Below are positions 9,818 to 20,116 of a stretch of DNA of 40,404 nucleotides, in pieces. The notes under the pieces are model-generated. The model saw only the letters and a list, made by a program, of their open reading frames with translations, made no database searches and had not been told where the DNA came from. The DNA is from Trichosphaerium sp. ATCC 40318 (Eukaryota > Discosea > Flabellinia > Trichosidae), in assembly GCA_038496445.1 (NCBI GenBank), contig JALMLS010000198.1:1-40404 (forward strand), given 5' to 3'. The position numbers and the translations under genes were made by a program. Within the stretch, counting starts at the first letter, position 1. Every line of letters starts with the position of its first letter.

Positions 9818-12800
9818 ATGGCAGAACCACAGCGTGAAGAAACTCAAGATCCTAATGGTTGATCATAACGCTTTTTTATATAATCTTGTTGGTAATAACA
9901 TTTATTCATAGTTGAGCAGAATATCTACGAAAATGAACTGACCGCACTTGAACTTGTGTGGTTTTTTGCAGGTATGCAATATGTGGTAAGCATAGTTAAC
10001 CAGTTGTAGTAAGAAATGGCTATGCTGAAATTGTTTCATCGCTTATTAAAGTGAACATAAATGTTGATGTTGTAAATTCTAGCAGAATGACAGCTTTAAT
10101 CTATGCTGGTAATGTCACATACGGAATACAGCATGGTTTACTAACATTACTATGTAGCCTGTAAAAAACGCTATAAAATTGTATCAATGCTAATCAAGGC
10201 TGGAGCAAATATTGAGGCTGTTGATGAACGTGGAAACACAGCTTTGGCTAGGGCGGGTAATACCATTGAGATACAAAATACAACTTGAGACTCACACTAT
10301 TAGTAAACAATGGAGATGATAAAACTGTATCAGTGTTAATCAATGCCGGAGCAAATATTGAGGCTGTTGATGAACATAGAAGGACAGTTTTGATGAGTGC
10401 AGGTAATGCCACATATGGAATACAGCATGGGTTTACTAACATTACTATGTAGCTTGTATAAACCATGATAAAATTGTATCAATGCTAATCAAGGCTGGAG
10501 CAAAAATTGAGGCTGTTGATGAACGTGGAAACACAGCTTTGATGAGTGCAGGTAATAGCATTGAGATACAAACGTGTTTGCTCACATTACTATTTAGCCA
10601 ATTGTGGACGTTATGAAAGTGTATCAGTATTAATTAATACTGGAGCAAAAATTGATGCTGTTGAACATGGAAACACAACTTTGATGAGTGCAGGTAATAG
10701 CATTGAGATACAAACATGTTTGCTCACATTACTATTAAGCCAATTTTGGACGTTATGAAACTGTATCAGTATTAATTAATACTGAAGCAAATATTGAGGC
10801 TGCTGAAAGACATGGAAACACAGCTTTGATTTATGCAGGTAATAGCATTGAGATACAAACGTGTTTGCTCACATTACTATTTAGCCAAAAATGGACGTTA
10901 TGAAAGTGTATCACTATTAATTAATGCTGGAGCAAATATTGAGGCTGTTGAAAGACATGGAAACACAGCTTTGATGAGTGCAGGTAATAGCATTGAGATA
11001 CAAACATGTTTGCTCACGTTACTATTTAGCCAAAAATGGACATGATAAAACTGTATCAGTATTAATTAACGCTGAAGCAAATATTGAGGCTGTTGATAAA
11101 GATGGAAACACAGCTTTGATGAGTGCAGGTAATGCCACATATAAAATACAACTTGGGACAACTCACACTATTTAGCCTGTTACGGACATTATGAAACTGT
11201 ATCAGTATTAATTAATGCTGGAGCAAATATTGACGCTGTTGAAAGACATGGAAACACAGCTTTGATTTATGCAGGTAATAGCATTGAGATACAAACGTGT
11301 TTGCTCACATTACTATTTAGCCAAAAACGGACATTATGAAAGTGTATCAGTATTAATTAAAGCTGGAGCAAATATTGAGGCTGTTGATAAAGATGGAAAC
11401 ACAGCTTTGATGAGTGCAGGTAATGTCATCATATAAGATACAACATGTTTGCTCAAGAGAGGATTAGCATACAAAGGAGACAAAGAAATCATGTCAATGT
11501 TAATCTATGCAAAAATTTACACAGTTGGTGAAGATAGAAACAATGCTAATTCGGGTACTGTACTCAATCAAAAAGCATACCATCATTATTTGCCTTAACT
11601 GTTTTGGTAGTTATATCACCAGACAAAAGAATGTGGCAAGACTTTCTTTTTGTGTTATTTAAGCGACTAATTTCAAATGCCCTTGGATCTGTTGTAGCAT
11701 TTGTAACTTTTTTACAACACTGTCCAAGTGGTAAAGAATGCAAAGTAATGTGGAAATCTTGTCTGGCAAACATGTACTCGGCTTCTGATAAACAAACGCT
11801 TTTTGAACATATTGAGCAATGGCTTCCATACTTGGTATGCTACTATGAAGCAATATGTTAGTTCTTACTAATCATACAACATTTAGACAACACGGTCTTA
11901 TTTTAAACTGGCAATGGAAAAAGGCATTTGTTATTTAATTAAACCTATTTATCAAGACAAATACAGCAACGATAATGTACTTTTACCACAAATCATTAAG
12001 CTAACTGGTTTATCAGGGATTATTTTGGAAACAAGATGGCCAATTGATGCTTGGTATCTTTGATGATATGCCTGATAGATGGGATGAGAAAGACCCGAAT
12101 TGGTATTTTATAGCACATTACAGATCATTTATCACAGGTACAATAAGTTACTGTCTTATACAAATACTAACAAATATAAGGATTAAAAAGTGAAAACGGT
12201 TGGGATCTTAATAGACGATTGTATTTTGCACATTCTTGGGACAGATCTAAAAGCATGTACGTCTGTTCAATGTGCCATTGTGGGTATCTTTATTAATTTG
12301 AAAAGAGGAACTATTACAACGGCGACACACTATAGAACATTGAATCTTCTTGATTCAAACGACAGAGTTGCTGTCAGAGAATTGAAAACCCTTCAACAAG
12401 AGATGTCAAAAATGCATGGCTACAACAAATACAACATTGTTGAAGCGACTCTTGTTTACAATGAAATCTTGACAGAGAATTTTGGTCGATCCAACAAAAT
12501 ACTACACACCAGGCATCAGTATGTTTATTTTGCAGTTTATGTAGTCATTTTTAATGGACCATTCATATTTTAGAGAACTGCCTGGATTGTTTAAAAAGCA
12601 AGATTGGAAAAAAGATGAGATCAACAAAAAGTACATAGAGAGCGTTTTCATTAAATACAATGCCATACCCACTCAGAAATATGAAAGTACATACAATTTA
12701 AAAGAAGACAGTACAGAAGGACAGGTGGTGTTCATCAACAATATCTTACACTCACACCTGTTTAGTTACCAGTGATATTGATGGTTCATGGAACAAGTGA

Positions 12801-13739
12801 AAAAGCAGCTTACAGTATTGTAAAGGCTGGTTTTGGAACTGTGAGTGCTTTGGATGCTGGATATTATGGTCAAGGCATCTACTTCACAGTATGCAAAAAA
12901 CATTGGCTATTTATTCACTTTATATTTTACTTTAGCGGAGTATAAAGTATGCCTGTTCATATGACAATGGAGGAACCAAAGAAAAAACAGTTATTTTGAG
13001 TCTTGTCACTCCTGGCAACGTACCCTGTACAACAAAAGTTTATCGTGTTCTTTATTAATTGACGACTACAAAAAAGGTACAACCAACCGACAAGTTAAGA
13101 GGACAGCCAATAAAACCAGGATACCAAAGTCATTACACATTGGTTGATCACACAGGTAAACCTGTCGCAGAACATAAAGCCGCAAATGCGGTGTATGATG
13201 AGCTTGTTGTCGGACAAGGTACATTCAAAAACATAATATAAAGATCATAAACTAACGCTATGCTATCAGATACTCAAGCTGTTGCTCGCTATGTTCTCAA
13301 ACTTTTACCAAAGAACAAAACAAAACCCAAGAAAGGAGATAAAAAACTCGGTGATGGTTCCGATGATGATCTTTCAGATGATGAAGAAAATTTTATTAGT
13401 AGCAGGTAATCTATTTCTTTTCTTGTTCTTACTTATTGACTTACCAGGAAATTGTGGGCTGCCCGCGATTTGAACACAACTGATGACCAACAATCAAGTA
13501 CCAATGATGTCAATCTCGAACTAGAGTCTTCACAACAAACACAATGTGAAATCGAGAAACTAAAGAAAATCAACGCAAATATGAAGGAACTTCATGAGAA
13601 TATACATGCAAGGCAACAACAAGATATAGCCAACTTAGAGCAAGACAATATCAACTTATCACAAACCGTCACTAGCTTACAAAAGAGCAATGCCATTCTA
13701 CTTGCCAAAATAGCCCAACTTGAAAGTACAAACAAGTAG
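9818..13739 (+). CDS. Ankyrin-repeat PARP (tankyrase-like), 23 exons
   Basis: Splicing 23 exons by GT..AG rules gives 954 codons ending in TAG. Repeat exons run 10010-10108, 10158-10256, 10304-10402, 10453-10551, 10598-10693, 10740-10838, 10885-10983, 11030-11128, 11176-11274 and 11321-11419. Each is one 33-residue ankyrin repeat (one has 32) with the consensus G-N-T-A-L-M-S-A-A-K-N-G and L-I-N-A-G-A-N-I-E-A. Partial repeats flank them in exons 9912-9971 and 11468-11554. Residues about 400-620 form an unrecognised region (exons 11611-12518). The PARP catalytic domain follows: His704 in 'VHGTS', Tyr735 in 'GQGIYFT' and Glu807 in 'YDELVV' make the H-Y-E triad of ADP-ribosyltransferases that can build poly(ADP-ribose). 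After it come an acidic patch and a coiled coil to residue 954. No SAM domain is seen, unlike animal tankyrase. The first exon (9818-9857) and its GTTGAT donor are the weakest call. Confidence 0.85.
10010..11467 (+). repeat. Tandem 145-bp exon-intron units
   Basis: The DNA repeats with a period of about 145 bp: 99 bp of exon (one ankyrin repeat) plus 46-50 bp of intron. Five introns (from 10552, 10694, 10839, 10984 and 11275) are 46 nt and almost identical. The introns at 10109 and 10403 form a second type, and those at 10257 and 11129 a third. Such intron identity points to recent unit duplication or gene conversion. Confidence 0.9.
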
Positions 13740-13746
13740 CTCCAAT

Positions 13747-14753
13747 CAGTAGTAAAATAGAAATGGGAATTTTTAAGTAATCCACCCTGTTTTCCTATGG
13801 GAAAAGTAGACGGAAAAACTCTTCCTTAATTCCCATTGAATTTATATGAAATTCCGTAAGTATTACTCATAGAATTCTTAGAGTATTACTTTTGGAATTG
13901 CGTATGTATTTTATATAGAATTCTCTATGTATTCTTTATAGCATTTCTTAATGTATTTTTTGTAGATTTCAATAAAAAATACTTTATAAATTACACAAAA
14001 TATTATCTGATACTTTGGTTCAGATTTAATGCAAAGTCATTTTATTTATTGATCATTACAAAATACAAACATCCTAAATAATATGTACAAGTTAAATACA
14101 TTGTGTCTTCATAAATGAAAGAAGTAATTTGATCGCATTTGGTTTTGAGAGCCTGAACAATAATTAATGCATTTGTAAACGCTAAATTAAGAACGCGTAG
14201 GGTTTTTTGATAAATTAAGTGGAAATAAGCTTTAAAAACAACGTACTTGGAGTTAATGCTTTAAATACATTCTTTAATGGTGTAATAAGGCTGTTGCAAT
14301 GCTTTAATCATCCTAAAACAGATAAGTAAGAGATATTTATGTTTAAGTGATTTTCCAAACCACCTAAAATGCGTTCTCTGTTACTTTTTGGATTAACGCA
14401 CTTTAACCTGTACCATTGGTTTTTTCACCTTTAATAATAGCATGTGGATATTGTTCGCTAGAAAAACCTATGTACCTAAGGTGTTGATGGTTTTTTGCAA
14501 ATATAAAACTACTTTCATAAACCTCAACCCTAGCCCTAACCCTAACCCTAACTAAATTAGTACATTATTTGGTGGATTTTGTACAATAATTCTGAAAATT
14601 CCATATTTAAGGGAATATTATGGTAATTCTATCAAAAATCCTGCCATAAAAAAAAATAAAAATAAGAATTCTTCACAAATTACCTTAAAAATCCCTAAAA
14701 CAAAGGAATTTAGTGGGATTTATATCCAAAATCCCGTTTTCATTTTACCACTG
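13747..14753. mobile_element. 1-kb element with inverted ends (MITE-like)
   Basis: The left end 'cagtagtaaaatagaaatgg' and the reverse complement of the right end (cagtggtaaaatgaaaacgg) match at about 16 of 20 bases, and the likeness runs on for a few more. The flanks are 'at' on both sides, compatible with a 2-bp target duplication. The interior is very AT-rich, has subterminal GGAATTT-type motifs and no ORF. It begins 7 bp after the stop codon of the ankyrin-PARP gene, so it likely supplies that transcript's 3' end (AATAAA near 13970). Confidence 0.6.
14526..14553. repeat. Interstitial telomeric repeats (TTAGGG type)
   Basis: Four CCCTAR units (one CCCTAG, then three CCCTAA) sit inside the 1-kb inverted-repeat element. 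On the other strand this is TTAGGG, the telomere repeat of animals, many fungi and many protists. Coding genes lie on both sides, so it is not a chromosome end. Confidence 0.85.
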
Positions 14754-14757
14754 ATGT

Positions 14758-15117
14758 ACAAGCATCCCGTAGCACAAATAAACATTATCCTTTACTTATT
14801 GTACTCTTTATTTGACATGTTAAAAAAAAGATGATGTAAATGTTGCTGTGCGCATAATTGCAATGTGCCTCTGCTATGACCCAAAAATTATTACAGGTTA
14901 TACCATTGTTCCAGATGAACTTTGTACAAATAGTAAGTTCTGCTTTAACTGGCACTTCTGTGCTTTATGTGTCTAACAGTGATTACTGCACTACTGGATC
15001 AATTATCAACCCCCTATCATTTTATCTTGTGTTGTAGGACCACGTGGGAATGAATAAAACAGATCACAAACTGGAGTTAAAAGTAGCAACAGTTCTTATT
15101 ACCAAAAACTCCTTTGC
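14758..15117. other. Spacer without recognised gene
   Basis: AT-rich, with only short frames on both strands. Contains one CACGTG near 15041. Nothing else was recognised. Confidence 0.3.
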
Positions 15118-15330
15118 ATTTTGCTTTACTCTTTTTTTTTTTTAGAATAAGAGGCAGCGCGCTAGCGCCTACTTTATTACATAGGGATTTTTACATTGGA
15201 TAACGACTTACAAATGTGCGTGTACAACAGGAAAAGCCAGAGTATCTAGGAGATTCGATCAAGCCAGTACAAAAGAACAGAGAAGCCAAATATATGGAAC
15301 CAATGAGATAATAAAACAGATCACTGAAAG

Positions 15331-17356
15331 CTATACCTGGTTAAGTTTTTTACGCTCTTCGTACCAACGAGCCCGTAGATTTTGGATGTTAGAGAGAGAG
15401 GTATCAACACGCTCACCAGCTACCACTTTTTTCCGCCAGTGTGCTTCCAATTCAGTGCGAAAAGCCGACTCCAAGTCGGGTTTGAGAATAGAACCACAGG
15501 GCTGAAACTAAACAAGGCTTTGCCTTAAATATGAAGGCATTTTTTTAAAATCAGGCATTGATGGCAAAAATCAGGCATTTAAAAATGGCAATGCCTGATC
15601 TTGCAAAGGCAATGGCAACAAAGGCAAAAATCAGGCATTGAAATAAGGCTTTGTTGGGCATTGCCTCAATTGTTGCAAAGCCTTGTTTTTTTTAGGCAAT
15701 GCCTGCCCTATTTTTTTTATGCATTGCCAGCTTTAAATTTACAGGCAATAATTAGGCATTGGTTGTGTATACATTGTACATTAAGGATGCATTGGTTTAA
15801 GGTAAGTCTCCACCACACCAACACTTCCTAAACTTTTTTTTTCATTTACTACTGACGTTTTATATAGACGCCGTCACCACGCGCTTAGTATTTTATGGAT
15901 TCTAACGAAACCGCCGCCATTCGAACCGCAGCACCCAAATCCACCTACAACAGGAGTATAGGTACTTTAAACCATTTTTCCAGTCCGCGAAAATTATACC
16001 AATAATTTGTTAATTTTTTTTTTTAACTAAAGGTTTTTTTTCACATGGAGGACATTGAAGTTTTTTGTGTTTTGTGTACTGTACTTTAATAAATGAATCA
16101 CTATTGTATGCCTATATAAAGCCTTGTTTTATGAGTATATGGTGCCTGAGTTATGCCCAAAAATTGAGGGCAAAAATGCCTCATTGTTGCACTAAAAATG
16201 AGGCATTATTGGACCAACAATGCAGGCTATTTTAAGGCTAATTAGTGAACCAGTTGCTTGCTATTTGGCCCAAATATGAGGCTCTAAAGCCCAAAATTAC
16301 AAGGCAATGCCTCATATTTGCTCATTTTTTTTGGCAAAAACAAGGCAATTTGGTGAAAAATAAGGCTGTATTTGGTGGCAAAAAAATGGCTTTTGTAAAA
16401 AAAGCCTTATTTAGTTTCAGCCCTGCAAAAGTTGAGACAGGTACCTTGGGAGCAGGTGAAGAAGAAGGAGAAGGCCTAATCGGTGGTGGGTGCATACTTG
16501 GACGCTGGTTAGAGATGGTAGGTCTAGGCAACACACGTGGTTTTTTGTTAGCTACTCGTTGGGGACCTACAAAGCTTCGCTTGCCCAACTTGAACTCATC
16601 GAGGCCAGACTCGTCCAAGAACTCAATACTTCTTGCCTTTTTTTGAGCTGCCAGATAATCTGCTTTGCCTTTGAAAATCTTAAAAACCAGATAATTTTTG
16701 TGACGCTTAATAACTTGGAACGTCTCCAACCCTTCTATCACCTTGGAGCACCAAAAAACGCACCCATTAGAAGCCAGTTTGTGTTTTTCTGTGAGCCAGC
16801 GACGGAAGAAAAGAAGCTTGACATCCATAACCTTACAGAACTCGGTGCACAATAATAACATGTCATTGCCTGACTCAGTATTGCGGAAGCCCGAAATCAC
16901 AATCTTGGTACAGTTGTGGGCAATAGTGTACATGTTGACGCCTCAGTTTTGAAATGAGCGTCTGATGTTTTGGATGTGGTCATTGTCCAGCTTACTCATA
17001 TACACAGCTACAGTTAGTCCAAATTCATACTCCCTGGCAGTCACGACTGTATTATCCTTGTTTTTGCAGATGTTTTTGACGATGATATCACTAGCCTCCT
17101 CGAACGCCTTTTGAACATCCACTGGAGCTTTGGACTCACCACTACCCTTAGTAATGAGGTTTGAGTAGATCTCCACCTTAACGATCCAAAGAATAAGACC
17201 CTCTGTACCTTCTTGCTCTAGTCTCGCAGACTGTGCACTCTCGATCGTTTGGACCACATTAATAAGTGCATCCTTAACAACACTAACAGTTTGTTGTTGT
17301 GGCAAACTATCGGCTAAATCAGCCATAGCACTGTCAATGGTGGAGTTGTTGGCCAT
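15331..17356 (-). pseudogene. Retroelement ORF1-like gene, broken
   Basis: ATG at 17356. The first 137 codons end at a TGA (16945-16943). The same frame reopens at once with an ATG at 16933, so this is one gene with an internal stop. The second part has 'TKIVISGF' and a C-terminal 'VIKRHKNYLVFKIF' segment that resembles the RRM-type RNA-binding region of LINE ORF1 proteins. A basic, Pro/Ser-rich stretch follows. The frame is then cut by the 929-bp insertion and resumes near 15496, ending 'NLRARWYEERKKLNQV' at TAG 15331. Removing the insertion plus 8 nt keeps frame by arithmetic. ORF1 assignment is inference from position and the RRM-like pattern. Confidence 0.55.
15497..16425. mobile_element. 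hAT-like non-autonomous DNA transposon, nested
   Basis: Ends are inverted repeats: CAGGGCTGAAACTAAA at 15497-15512 and its complement at 16410-16425, followed by AAGGCTTT with one mismatch between. CAGGG ends are typical of hAT elements. The interior (929 bp in all) is packed with AGGCATTG/CAATGCCT motifs in both orientations and has no transposase. It sits inside the ORF1-like gene. The flanks do not show a clear 8-bp duplication, although removing 8 extra bases would restore the host frame. Confidence 0.7.
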
Positions 17357-17656
17357 GTTCCTGGTTTGGTGAATAGAGTGAGCAACACGTATACACTAGA
17401 ATGTCAGAATTTTCAATGAACATCGGAAAATTAGATTTAGCGAACATGAAAGTTAAGACAAATGGCCTACAGGTCCTAGCGACCTGCGGCAAACATACTA
17501 CAAACTCTTTGTGACACTTTGGGCTCAAAAGGCCCAAAGTGTTACCAAGACATACAGGGATACCGGGGCGTAAAATATGAGAAAGAAATAAAATAAGTTG
17601 AAGAGAAGCTGCAATCACCGGGCAGTTAAGCCGGCCTCTGTATTTTGCTTTACTCT

Positions 17657-18796
17657 ATAGTTGCTCTTTCAAACTAAGAGTGCTTAACACAGTGCTTTAC
17701 TAATAAACGAGCTCGTTGGTAAACCATGCTTTTTGAAGCGGCTATAGTTTTTTCCGAATTTTCCGAAAACAAAAATTCGAAAGTGTAGAAAGATGCATAG
17801 CTAGGGCAGTCCACTAAACTAGAAAGCGCCTGGTTCACTTACGGTCGGGTCCTCGCTGTGCTCGGAACTAGAACCTGACATTCGCTCACATATCTCTTTA
17901 AGTACTATCGGACATATATGTCCAATTTAAGGAATAGCGCTCCTTAAAAAGAATAAAACGCTTGCATATCTATACATAACGCTTTCTAAGCTAATAGAAT
18001 GAATATGGGAAGCTAAGTAAGAAGAACAACGTTTAAAAAACTGTTAGCTCAAGCAGTTTACCATTTCTTGTTTCTTCGCTGTTGTGTTTGTATTATTAAA
18101 GCACTTATAAAAGAAAACAAATGAGTTGGAGAGTACAAACCTAATTTAGCAATTTTCGCTGTTTACCATTTTTTTATTTTAAACTGCTTGTTTGTACGTG
18201 AAATCACATTGCGCTTCTATTCCAAGCAATCCCTTACTCGTCTATGAACTGAATTTCAAAATCCATGCTTGGGTATGTAAAAAAAAACCTGCGCTCACAC
18301 ATCACACTTTTTGAGGAGCAAACTTATCTTGCAGGTATGTAAAATCATACTGCGGTCCGATTGGGAGCAGTCCTATGTAAATCTGTAACCTACAATCGGA
18401 GATATTTCACAAAACTTTATTGAATGTACACTTCACAATTAACTGAATAACAAATTGCAAAATAGTCAAATGAAGTCATAAATCACGTGAGATTGCCTCA
18501 CGAGTATAATCAACGTGTACCAAAAAAATAATAAATAAATATTAGCTACATGGCTCGTCATTGGTAACAACTATTTCTGGACATATATGTCCAATGCCAG
18601 GGACTTAAAGAGATAGGCATTCGGTTTTTGTATCCAATTCTATTTTTTCGAATTTTTTCTTTCGAAAAATTCGGCAAAAACGGGGTCCGTTTTTGAATGT
18701 TCACAAAGTCAAATCAATAGCCGTGAAGTGAATTCAGCGAAAATGACTTTTGCTTGCACAATATAAGTCCAAGTCACAACAAAACCAACCCTGAAG
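17657..18796. other. Spacer with paired palindromes
   Basis: No gene seen. It holds the inverted pair described separately (17891-17923 and 18579-18615), two related internal segments (about 18195-18240 and 18340-18380), and CACGTG at 18484-18489, about 310 bp before the next ATG. Confidence 0.4.
17891..18615. repeat. Inverted repeat with GGACATATATGTCC palindromes
   Basis: tatctctttaagt followed by the perfect 14-bp palindrome GGACATATATGTCC (17910-17923) occurs at the left. The palindrome (18579-18592) followed by the complement acttaaagagata (18603-18615) occurs at the right. The two units face each other about 650 bp apart, as in the ends of a MITE or as paired protein-binding sites. Confidence 0.6.
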
Positions 18797-19651
18797 ATGG
18801 CTGCTAATGGAAATGATGCAAACCTTATTGATATCATGCCTCTAGAGCTACTATGCGCTATTTTTACTCAAATGGCATCAAATAAGACTCGCTGTACTGC
18901 AGGACAATGTTGTAGGCTTTTTTCTACTATTATACACGATTATGTTGGTTATTACGCAGTTAGAGTTACAGAACAAAATTGTAGGCAAATTATACCTTGT
19001 AAGGCTATCATACGTCATTCTATGATAAGATTTTACGATTTGGCTCCTATATTTCTATTCACTGGTTTAAAAAAAGTGCGTTTCTCTTATGGTAGTGGAT
19101 CACGTGTCACGGACGAGATTGTTCGATGCTTAGCAGGGGTTCACACTATTAATATAACATCTTGTCGGTTGATCAGTGGCAAAAGTCTAAAGGCATTCCG
19201 TGGCGCACATACTGTTATTCTTCAAGGATCATGTGATTTCAATGGTAAAGGAAAAAACTACTTCAAAGGTGTTCACACCCTTAGATTAGGTTTTTATCCA
19301 AGGCCTACCTACTCTGGTCGTTGGATAGCTTCACTAGCAGGTATACATACATTGGACATTGGCCTATCAGTGAGTAGTATTGGTATTAAAAACGAACATA
19401 TAGCAGCACTTGCTGGTATCTCGGAACTGGTTTTGTCAGGTGCTTCATTCTTGACTGATGAGGGTATAATACCTTTGAAAGGTATTAAGATATTACGTAT
19501 TAGTAACTGTAGTGTTACTGCAAAAGGTATTCATTGGTTACTACCTGAGCTTAAGGTTTTTGATATCTATGAGTGTGATACTATTTCTAAAGAAGAATTT
19601 AAAGATATCTTAACTAAAATGTTAACCTACAAAGAAAAACGTACGGACTGA
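18797..19651 (+). CDS. F-box/LRR protein, 284 aa
   Basis: Single exon, ATG to TGA. An F-box-like segment occupies residues about 12-50 ('MPLELLCAIFTQMASNKTRC' then 'CCRLFSTIIHDYVGYY'). From about residue 95 there are 6-7 LRRs of about 24 residues with the signature L-A-G-(V/I)-H-T-(I/L), ending in a Lys-rich tail. It is shorter and more diverged in its repeats than the 405-aa paralogue at 22532. Expected role: SCF ubiquitin-ligase substrate adaptor in the cytosol or nucleus. AATAAA lies 25 bp after the stop. Its last few codons lie in the left arm of the large inverted repeat, and the matching sequence is seen at the right edge of the window. Confidence 0.85.
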   Translation: MAANGNDANLIDIMPLELLCAIFTQMASNKTRCTAGQCCRLFSTIIHDYVGYYAVRVTEQNCRQIIPCKAIIRHSMIRFYDLAPIFLFTGLKKVRFSYGSGSRVTDEIVRCLAGVHTINITSCRLISGKSLKAFRGAHTVILQGSCDFNGKGKNYFKGVHTLRLGFYPRPTYSGRWIASLAGIHTLDIGLSVSSIGIKNEHIAALAGISELVLSGASFLTDEGIIPLKGIKILRISNCSVTAKGIHWLLPELKVFDIYECDTISKEEFKDILTKMLTYKEKRTD

Positions 19652-20108
19652 CTCTTGACAAGCTTTGTGATATCACAATAAAAACATAGGAATTAGTTTG
19701 TGTTATTTTTGATGAATATAGTTGACTGTAAATAGAGAAAATTAATAAATAAACACTGGAAGGAACATTTCCGAAAAGTTATTTTCTTGCTTATGCTATC
19801 GATTTCCCCTTTCAATTACCAGTGAAAGAACTGTGATTCAGGTAAATTAATAGCCACTGTAGCGTCCTACTAATTAAGAACAGCGCAGTATGCGTACATG
19901 GCATCGTAAAAAGTTTGTGAACAAAAAAGCATTCGAAACTCGAAAGTGTTTGTTCTAGCCTAGGAAACTTGTTACTTTTTAATACGACTACATTGCGTAT
20001 AAGCAAACGCGGTACTTGAGTGAGGTGGAACGTTACAAGACAAGTTTTCGATTCACAACAGATAAGCTAGCTTTCACATGTATTTCTTTGTTAACGGTTA
20101 GTTAATCG

Positions 20109-20114
20109 CACGTG
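20109..20114. promoter_or_regulatory. CACGTG just before the P450 start
   Basis: CACGTG ends 2 bp before the P450 ATG at 20117, so it must lie in the leader or overlap the transcription start. In the right arm the matching site is altered (tacgtg). Confidence 0.4.
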
Positions 20115-20116
20115 AA

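Larger units (their letters stand above)
15118..17656 (-). mobile_element. LINE-like retroelement, ORF1 only, with 15-bp TSD
   Basis: The 15-bp sequence attttgctttactct at 15118-15132 is repeated at 17642-17656. The element lies between, on the minus strand: a 5' end 'gaggccggcttaactgcc' near 17640, a coding region, a 3' UTR, AATAAA, a GC-rich hairpin at about 15148-15170 (core gcgcgctagcgc) and a poly(A) run at 15133-15143. Its ends match the short element at 8315-8998. It holds an ORF1-like gene but no reverse transcriptase or endonuclease, so it looks non-autonomous. It is interrupted by a hAT-like insertion at 15497-16425. Confidence 0.85.

Noticed and set aside
9510-9911. 133-aa frame on the plus strand before the ankyrin-PARP gene
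   Set aside because: No domain, low-complexity composition, overlaps the chosen start and first intron of the ankyrin-PARP gene in another frame.
10010-11467. Regular 145-bp repeat array as a CRISPR or satellite
   Set aside because: The repeated units code for ankyrin repeats when the GT..AG introns are removed, and the genome is eukaryotic.
11887-12137. TIR domain between the ankyrin and PARP parts
   Set aside because: A few words resemble a TIR C terminus, but the expected strands and catalytic Glu could not be placed.
14526-14553. Chromosome end (telomere)
   Set aside because: Only four units, with coding genes on both sides.
16490-16952. Plus-strand frames across the retroelement
   Set aside because: They are antisense to the ORF1-like gene and have no recognisable domain.
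15118-17656. Complete LINE with reverse transcriptase
   Set aside because: No YxDD-type or endonuclease segment is found on either strand between the target duplications.
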